Assembly (NCBI RefSeq): GCF_900129635.1
Contig: NZ_FSRB01000001.1
Coordinates: forward strand, 2,271,501 to 2,335,500
Length of the DNA: 64,000 bases
Origin: Singulisphaera sp. GP187
Lineage (GTDB): Bacteria; Planctomycetota; Planctomycetia; Isosphaerales; Isosphaeraceae
Direction: 5' to 3'
The position numbers were made by a program, and so were the translations under genes. The notes beneath the pieces are model-generated. The model searched no databases and had not been told where the DNA came from. It saw nothing but the letters and a program-made list of their open reading frames with translations. This document shows, piece after piece, positions 59,421 to 64,000 of this stretch (positions within the stretch are counted from its first letter, which is position 1; each line of letters begins with the position of its first letter).

Positions 59421-61463
59421 ATGGCTTTGATCGGGAATATCGCCATCGGGGCGAGCGTCAACACAAAGGGGCTCGCCAAGGACCTGGCCACGGCGGACAA
59501 GGCACTCTCTCAGTTCGGAGCGTCCGCCGCCAGTCTTGGCGCGAGCCTGACGAAATCCTTCGCCGCCCTCAGCGTGGGGGCCGCCGCCTTTGACGCGCTC
59601 AAGTCTTCCATCGGGACGGCCGTGGACCTTGAGAAAGCAATCACGGGGTTGAGCAAGGCCAGCGACCTCGAGGGGGCTGGCCTTGAGTCCATGAAGGGGC
59701 AACTCTTCGGGCTCTCCACAGAGCTCAAAGGCGTCCCCTTGGATGACATCCTCGCGATCGCTACGAACCTCTCCAAGATGGGGACCGCGAACGATTCGCT
59801 TGTCGAGCAAACCCGCGGCATCGCGATGCTCTCGACCGCCATTGATGATATCCCAGTCGAGCTCATGACCGACCAGATCGGCAAGCTGAACTCCGTCTTC
59901 AAGCTTGGCGACAAGGGTGCGCTTCAGATGGGTTCGGCCTTGGACAAGATTGCGGACAGCGGCTTATCCAGCGCGTCCGGGATCCTCGACGTCACGGCCC
60001 GGATCGGTGGCACCGCGAACGCCATGAAGCTCGGGGCCGGCGAGACGATGTCGATGGCGGCCGCGCTCCTTGACACCGGGACCTCGGCAGAGCAGGCCGG
60101 ATCCGCGATCAACAACATGCTCATGAATATGGTCGCCGTGGAGAACCGCAAGGACTTCGCCAAGACGGCCGGCATGAGCGTCCAGGAGTTCGGCGACCTG
60201 GTGGCCAACAAGCCGATGAAGGCCGTGGAATCCTTCCTTGTTGGCCTCGGGAAACTGGACGCGGCGGGGCAACTGGCGGCCCTCTCCAGCGCGGGGATCA
60301 CGGCGCAGGAACGACAGGCCGCGATGCAGAAGCTGGCCCAACAGACGGGTAAGCTCGGCGAGTATGTAGGCATGGCGGCCAAGCAATTTCAGACGCTGGA
60401 TCAGATTCAGCAGAGCTACAATAAGACGGCCCAGCAGACTGACGCCGCATGGGTCACGTTCAACAACCGAATCAGCATCGTCAGCAACACGCTCGGGTCC
60501 GTGTTTCTCCCGGCGATCAACTCGGCCCTCGGCACGCTCGGCGCCGACATCGACGCGGCCAACAAGTCCGCAAAATCCCTGATCGATACCGTCGGCTCGA
60601 TCCCGTCGGGCAAGTCGTCCAAGGGCATGGGCGTTGGCGAAATCCTCAGCAAGGCCGCGCCTTGGATGGGACCGGCTGGCGTGATCCCTGGGGCGATCGG
60701 CCACTTCATGGGGGGCGATGTTCCTGGGAAGAAAGCTGCTCCGGATGCGGTCAAAGGAGCTATCCCCAATGCCCCGCCCGGTGGCAAGAAGCCACCGCCG
60801 ATGCTGCCGCCAGGTGGTGACCTCGCATCCGAAGTCGAGAGCGTTGCGGCCAAGGTCGCGAAGGAGATCGGCTCACTGGAGAAGGAACTCCAACTCCAGA
60901 TCGCCACGTTCGGGAAGTCCTCGACAGAGGTGGACCTCTACAAGCTCTCCCTCGACGGGGCAACCGCCGCCCAGATCCAGACCGCCCGAACCCTCACGAC
61001 CCAGCTTGAGGCGATGGAGCGTCAGAAGAAGGTGATTGATGACCAGGTCGAGGCCCAGAAGCGTTTGAAGGAAGAGGGCAAGAGTCTCTATGAGGAAACC
61101 CGAACCCCGCTCGAGAAATACGCGGCCGAGGTCCAACGGCTCCAGGGTCTCCTCTCGGCTGGGGCGATCACTGGGGACACCTTCGACCGGGCAAAGCTTG
61201 CCGCGGGCGACCTGCTGAACGAGGACAAGGGCAAGGGGAAGGACGACGGGCCGACGCACGCCGCCGCCCTTCAGGCCGGATCGGCGGAAGCCTACTCGGC
61301 TCAACTCAAGTTCGGCGCCCAGGGCGGTGGCTCGAGGGACGAGCCGATCAAGGATGTGGCCAAGGAAACGACCAAGCAGACCGAGCTGCTACGGCAGTTG
61401 TTGCAGGAGACGAAACAGCAGAAGCGGCCAAACGCCGGGCCCGTCGAGCTCTTCAACCTCTGA
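59421..61463 (+). CDS. Phage tail tape measure protein (TP901-type)
   Basis: 680 residues with GGAGG upstream of the ATG at 59421, which follows the GT stop by 2 nt. N-terminal TP901-type core with AVDLEKAITGLSKASDLEGA and GETMSMAAALLDTGTSAEQAGSAINN, then a short hydrophobic region around APWMGPAGVIPGAIGH and a charged coiled coil (KEIGSLEKELQLQI, MERQKKVIDDQVEAQKRLKEEG). The length sets the tail length; here it implies a medium-length tail. No tail-tip gene follows within the window. Confidence 0.92.
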   Translation: MALIGNIAIGASVNTKGLAKDLATADKALSQFGASAASLGASLTKSFAALSVGAAAFDALKSSIGTAVDLEKAITGLSKASDLEGAGLESMKGQLFGLSTELKGVPLDDILAIATNLSKMGTANDSLVEQTRGIAMLSTAIDDIPVELMTDQIGKLNSVFKLGDKGALQMGSALDKIADSGLSSASGILDVTARIGGTANAMKLGAGETMSMAAALLDTGTSAEQAGSAINNMLMNMVAVENRKDFAKTAGMSVQEFGDLVANKPMKAVESFLVGLGKLDAAGQLAALSSAGITAQERQAAMQKLAQQTGKLGEYVGMAAKQFQTLDQIQQSYNKTAQQTDAAWVTFNNRISIVSNTLGSVFLPAINSALGTLGADIDAANKSAKSLIDTVGSIPSGKSSKGMGVGEILSKAAPWMGPAGVIPGAIGHFMGGDVPGKKAAPDAVKGAIPNAPPGGKKPPPMLPPGGDLASEVESVAAKVAKEIGSLEKELQLQIATFGKSSTEVDLYKLSLDGATAAQIQTARTLTTQLEAMERQKKVIDDQVEAQKRLKEEGKSLYEETRTPLEKYAAEVQRLQGLLSAGAITGDTFDRAKLAAGDLLNEDKGKGKDDGPTHAAALQAGSAEAYSAQLKFGAQGGGSRDEPIKDVAKETTKQTELLRQLLQETKQQKRPNAGPVELFNL

Positions 61464-61531
61464 CCCCGGGGGGAGGGTGATTTGCTACAGGGTACGCGGA
61501 TCCCACCGCAGCGTGCCCTTTGCACGTTTTT
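61464..61531 (+). repeat. ~70-bp element repeat, copy B
   Basis: Begins CCCCGGGGGGAGGGTGATTT directly after the tape-measure stop codon and ends TGCACGTTTTT. The sequence CGTGC.CCTTT.GCACG followed by TTTTT also makes this copy a rho-independent terminator. It is plus-oriented, opposite to copy C. Confidence 0.7.
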
Positions 61532-61542
61532 GCACCACTTTT

Positions 61543-62052
61543 TTAGGGGGTATTGCCCCCCCCGGAGAGAAATCTCATCTTGGCCGCTCGCCAAGCACCC
61601 CTTGTCCGATGGATCAGAACGCCAGCGAGGTAGCTGGCGAGGAGAAGGAATGATCCTGAGAGCAGAGTGGCAAGAAAGCCGCCGAAACCGGACTTGGGGT
61701 CGTCAAGGGCCCAACTGACGAAGACAAGGCTCGCCAAGCCCAAGATAACCTGCAGCATGGGGAATGCTTGGCTGGCGGCGACAGCGCCGCCACCGCTGAT
61801 GAGCTTGAATCGCCGGTCGCTTGATTTCAAACCTATCATCCCGCCAAGGAGCCAGACTATTGCGATCGCCAGCGCCATGCCAAGATCCTGGCCTTCCCCA
61901 TTCACTTTACGCTCGCTGAATATGAGGTTGGCGAACGTCATTGGGATAACAAGATTGGCTGCGAAGACAGCCGTCCAGGCGAGGAGCCAGAGCAAGCCTC
62001 CACGCGGCTCCTGTGGCTTGCGGTTCGCTTGAGCTGGAGGTTTGGCATTCAT
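61543..62052 (-). CDS. Small multi-pass membrane protein of the element
   Basis: 169 residues with four predicted helices (about 20-44, 58-75, 95-115 and 125-148). The N-terminus is Pro- and basic-rich. No family recognised. The gene lies between copies B and C of the ~70-bp repeat, which face each other, and opposite to the structural genes. It could be a cargo or superinfection-related gene; this is not shown. Confidence 0.6.
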   Translation of the reverse strand: MNAKPPAQANRKPQEPRGGLLWLLAWTAVFAANLVIPMTFANLIFSERKVNGEGQDLGMALAIAIVWLLGGMIGLKSSDRRFKLISGGGAVAASQAFPMLQVILGLASLVFVSWALDDPKSGFGGFLATLLSGSFLLLASYLAGVLIHRTRGAWRAAKMRFLSGGGNTP

Positions 62053-62117
62053 GTGTACCTGGGCCTCCCATAGGCGATCGCACGCATAAAAGGCCTGCCA
62101 ACTTTTTCGAACCGTCT

Positions 62118-62186
62118 AAAAACGTGAAATTGGCCAGCTGCGGTGGGACGGGTGAGGGTGGTAGCAAATGACCTCCCCCCCTGGGG
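62118..62186 (-). repeat. ~70-bp element repeat, copy C (inverted)
   Basis: Read on the minus strand it starts CCCCAGGGGGGGAGGTCATT directly after the TAA of the truncated gene at 62187 and ends CACGTTTTT. It is about 30 bases identical to copy A at its start. Together with copy B it frames the membrane protein gene as an inverted pair. Confidence 0.7.
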
Positions 62187-62338
62187 TTATCGCAAATCCC
62201 GTAAGGCTTTGCCGATAGCATCGCCAACAGCGACATTCTCCCCATTCAGATCTGCGATGACTTTGAGTATAGCCGCTTGCTCGATTCCCTCCATCAGGTC
62301 TGAGGCGACGGATTTCTGTGCAGCGCACGCTAGACTAA
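62187..62338 (-). pseudogene. C-terminal part of an element gene cut by the ISAzo13-type IS
   Basis: Codes SLACAAQKSVASDLMEG...AIGKALRDLR to the TAA at 62187. It reads into the IS inverted repeat at its upstream side. Removing the IS and one TAA copy joins it in frame to the part at 63659-64000 (…KKLF|SLACA…). It is helical with no known motif. Confidence 0.8.
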
Positions 62339-62422
62339 GGAATAGGCCGGGAATAACTTCCGTGGTTGGCATCGGTTAGGATGTCAGACCAGATGTTTGG
62401 AGGGAGTATACGGGAGGGTCAC

Positions 62423-62668
62423 ATGGAAGCCTACACACCGACAGTCCAACGGATGATGAAACGGCTTTTCGGCTCGTTGAAAGAGAACGACCGGCGGCGG
62501 TATGCGGCGATTGAGGCCGCGAAGTTGGGGCACGGCGGGGTCGAGTACATCGCGGGTGTCCTGGAGTGTGACCCGAAGACGATCCGGTTGGGCCTCGGGG
62601 AATTGGAAGGCGAGGACGACCTGGACACGGGCCGCACTCGCAAAAAAGGGGCGGCCGGAAACGGTTGA
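62423..62668 (+). CDS. ISAzo13 transposase, N-terminal part (OrfA)
   Basis: 81 residues with GGGAGG before the ATG at 62423. The sequence MEAYTPTVQRMMKRLFGSL, then RRYAAIEAAKLGHGGVEYIAGVLECD, matches the HTH part of ISAzo13 transposases. It ends at TGA 62666-62668 in the original frame. At the CGC AAA AAA GGG site (62639-62650) a -1 slip changes KGAAGNG-stop to RGGRKRLIEVD and joins the DDE domain, restoring the family motif. Confidence 0.82.
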   Translation: MEAYTPTVQRMMKRLFGSLKENDRRRYAAIEAAKLGHGGVEYIAGVLECDPKTIRLGLGELEGEDDLDTGRTRKKGAAGNG

Positions 62669-63630
62669 TCGAGGTGGACTCGGCCATCGAAGCGAACTTT
62701 CACAAGGTCCTTGAGGACCACACCGCGGGCGACCCGATGCGACTCGAAGTGAAATGGACCAACTTGTCACGGCGCCAGATCGCCAAGCGGATGGAGGAAT
62801 TGGGGACACGCGTCAGTCGCGACATCGTCTCGAAGTTGCTCCGGAAGCATGGTTACCGCAGGCGGAAGGCGGTGAAGAAGAAGACGATGGGGCCGCGCCA
62901 CCCGGATCGCAACGCCCAGTTCGAGAATATCTCCCGTCTCAAGAAGAGGTACTTGAAGGCCGGCTTGCCGGTAATCAGCATCGACACGAAGAAGAAGGAA
63001 TTGCTGGGCGATTTCCAACGCGACGGGGTGATCGATACTCAAGAAACGATCGTGGTCAACGACCATGACTTCGGGAGCATGGGCTCGGGTACTGTGATCC
63101 CGCACGGGATCTACGACGTGGGGCGGAACCTTGGATTCGTCCACCTCAACACCAGCCACGACACCAGCGAACTGGCCTGTGACAGCATCGCGGCTTGGTG
63201 GGAATCTGACGGTCGGTCGGCCTATCCCGGGGCAAAGAAACTGCTGGTGCTGTGCGACGGCGGAGGTAGCAATAGTGCGTCGAGATATGTATTCAAGGAG
63301 CAACTTCAGAAGTTGGCGAATCGGCTGGGCATCGAGATCCGAATCGCCCATTACCCGCCGTACTGCTCGAAGTACAACCCGATCGAGCACCGCCTCTTCC
63401 CGCACGTGACGCGGGCCTGCCGCGGGGTGATCTTTCGAACGTTGGAGACGGTCCAGTACTACATCTCCAAGACCGAGACTGCCACGGGCTTGAAGGTGGC
63501 AGTGCGAATCCTTGAGAAGGTGTATCAGACCGGCATGAAGTGCGCCGAGGGATTCAAGGAGGGCATGAAAATTGTCTTCGACAAAGTCCTGCCCAAATGG
63601 AACTACCGGGCTCTCCCCAAACCAGCATGA
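62665..63630 (+). CDS. ISAzo13 transposase, DDE domain part (OrfB)
   Basis: 321 residues. The DDE core has VISIDTKKKELLGDF (first Asp), LLVLCDGGGSNSAS (second Asp) and PPYCSKYNPIEHRLFPH (Glu), typical of the Rhodopirellula transposase DDE family. A direct TTG start at 62665 is possible, but the -1 frameshift from OrfA gives the full-length protein. It ends 28 bp before the right inverted repeat at 63658. Confidence 0.9.
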   Translation: MIEVDSAIEANFHKVLEDHTAGDPMRLEVKWTNLSRRQIAKRMEELGTRVSRDIVSKLLRKHGYRRRKAVKKKTMGPRHPDRNAQFENISRLKKRYLKAGLPVISIDTKKKELLGDFQRDGVIDTQETIVVNDHDFGSMGSGTVIPHGIYDVGRNLGFVHLNTSHDTSELACDSIAAWWESDGRSAYPGAKKLLVLCDGGGSNSASRYVFKEQLQKLANRLGIEIRIAHYPPYCSKYNPIEHRLFPHVTRACRGVIFRTLETVQYYISKTETATGLKVAVRILEKVYQTGMKCAEGFKEGMKIVFDKVLPKWNYRALPKPA

Positions 63631-63658
63631 AAACGGGAAGTTATTCCCGGCCTATTCC

Positions 63659-64000
63659 TAAACAATTTTTTGGCAGCTTGGCGGACAGCTGGACTCTCTA
63701 CTAAGAGCATAAGACCAGTCATTTTTAAAATCGATAATTCAAATTCATGAATGGATTTAGTTAGGTCGCCTTCGTTCTTCTGTTGGGCCTTATAATCAAT
63801 AGCAATAAAATGCAGAATACTGATTGCTTGGACGAGATTTTGAACGGCCTGTTGAAGTTCGAGTAGCGTCTTCATTTGAAACTCAGCCCATCGCTGCTCA
63901 CGACGCTCTTCAATCTCTTTAGCCTTGAGACCGTGTTGGCTCTTCCACGAAATTTGTTGGCCCACTATCAGGAAGCCGCCGCCAACCAGAGCACCGCAAA
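63659..64000 (-). pseudogene. N-terminal part of the IS-disrupted element gene, runs off the window
   Basis: The frame is open from the window end. It includes a hydrophobic GALVGGGFLIVGQQI stretch, then a coiled-coil-like KAKEIEERREQRWAEFQMKTLLELQQ segment and ends VESPAVRQAAKKLF before the IS. The TM-plus-coiled-coil design resembles a holin- or spanin-like or small membrane-anchored protein, but this is a guess. The start lies outside the window or at the GTG at 63965. Confidence 0.7.

Larger units (their letters stand above)
62339..63658 (+). mobile_element. ISAzo13-family insertion sequence
   Basis: A 1,320-bp element with perfect 23-bp terminal inverted repeats (62339-62361 and 63636-63658) that start GGAATAGGCCGGGAATAAC. 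TAA is duplicated on both sides (62336-62338 and 63659-63661). It holds one transposase in two overlapping frames. The two inverted repeats are identical, so the insertion is recent and probably active. Confidence 0.93.
54094..64000. mobile_element. Integrated prophage-like element, left border in window
   Basis: The left border is the tRNA-Arg 3' fragment. To its right follow gp10-like, HNH, major capsid, small structural, chaperone and tape-measure genes, then an IS and a disrupted gene. The right border lies beyond the window. The expected layout puts the intact tRNA-Arg on the far side. No integrase is seen within this window. Packaging, portal, protease, tail-tip and lysis genes are also not seen, so the element is incomplete here or is a satellite or remnant. 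Confidence 0.7.

Overview
The window looks like a chromosome segment of a planctomycete, most likely of the Isosphaeraceae type. It is GC-rich and carries gene families typical of that phylum: DUF1501, DUF1549/DUF1553, CxxCH-plus-WD40 fusions, DUF1080, an FG-GAP/VCBS repeat protein, and a transposase of the ISAzo13 / Rhodopirellula DDE type. No rRNA gene, no complete tRNA and no CRISPR array was seen.

Layout. (1) 115-8428, minus strand: a run of sugar-related genes (Gfo/Idh/MocA oxidoreductase, TIM-barrel sugar isomerase, cupin/PMI-like protein, GT39-type membrane glycosyltransferase, xylulokinase, UlaG-like metallo-hydrolase), tightly packed in part. (2) 8586-11569: a lipoprotein, a DUF3124 protein and a CPA2 antiporter. 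(3) 12482-15490: a MetE-like protein and an M1 aminopeptidase. (4) 16038-25261, plus strand: DUF1501, PPC-domain protein, DUF1549/1553 protein, and a CxxCH/WD40/Ala-rich coiled-coil protein. (5) 25543-33861: ACT-domain protein, Nudix protein, acyl-CoA dehydrogenase-like protein, aspS, M28-like membrane protein, aroA, DUF167, YggS and a small membrane protein. (6) 33889-46650: a hypothetical protein, porin, an unusual cyclase-repeat/D-aminoacylase fusion, xylA, VCBS, DUF1080 and rhodanese. (7) 47045-53828: HIBADH-like dehydrogenase, response regulators, a 29-residue basic protein, DUF493, a TsaC/LMW-PTP fusion, a frameshifted secreted protein and a VOC protein.

(8) From 54094 to the window end lies an integrated, prophage-like element. 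Its left border is a 47-nt 3' half of a tRNA-Arg(TCG) gene, the expected scar of tRNA-targeted integration. The element carries HK97-gp10-like, HNH, HK97-fold major capsid, three small proteins sharing a repeated ~40-residue module, an HTH protein, a tail-assembly chaperone pair with a canonical A AAA AAC programmed frameshift site, and a tape-measure protein. Terminase, portal, protease, tail-tip and lysis genes are not visible here. Three copies of an undescribed ~70-bp repeat lie after ORF ends in this element. A 1,320-bp ISAzo13-family IS with a TAA target duplication interrupts another element gene, which can be rejoined in frame.

The most interesting material is the 54-64 kb element: the module family, the ~70-bp repeat and the incomplete capsid/tail gene set. 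Also worth a look are three unusual protein architectures outside it (TsaC-PTP, cyclase-repeat/D-aminoacylase, and an M28-like protein lacking its glutamates).
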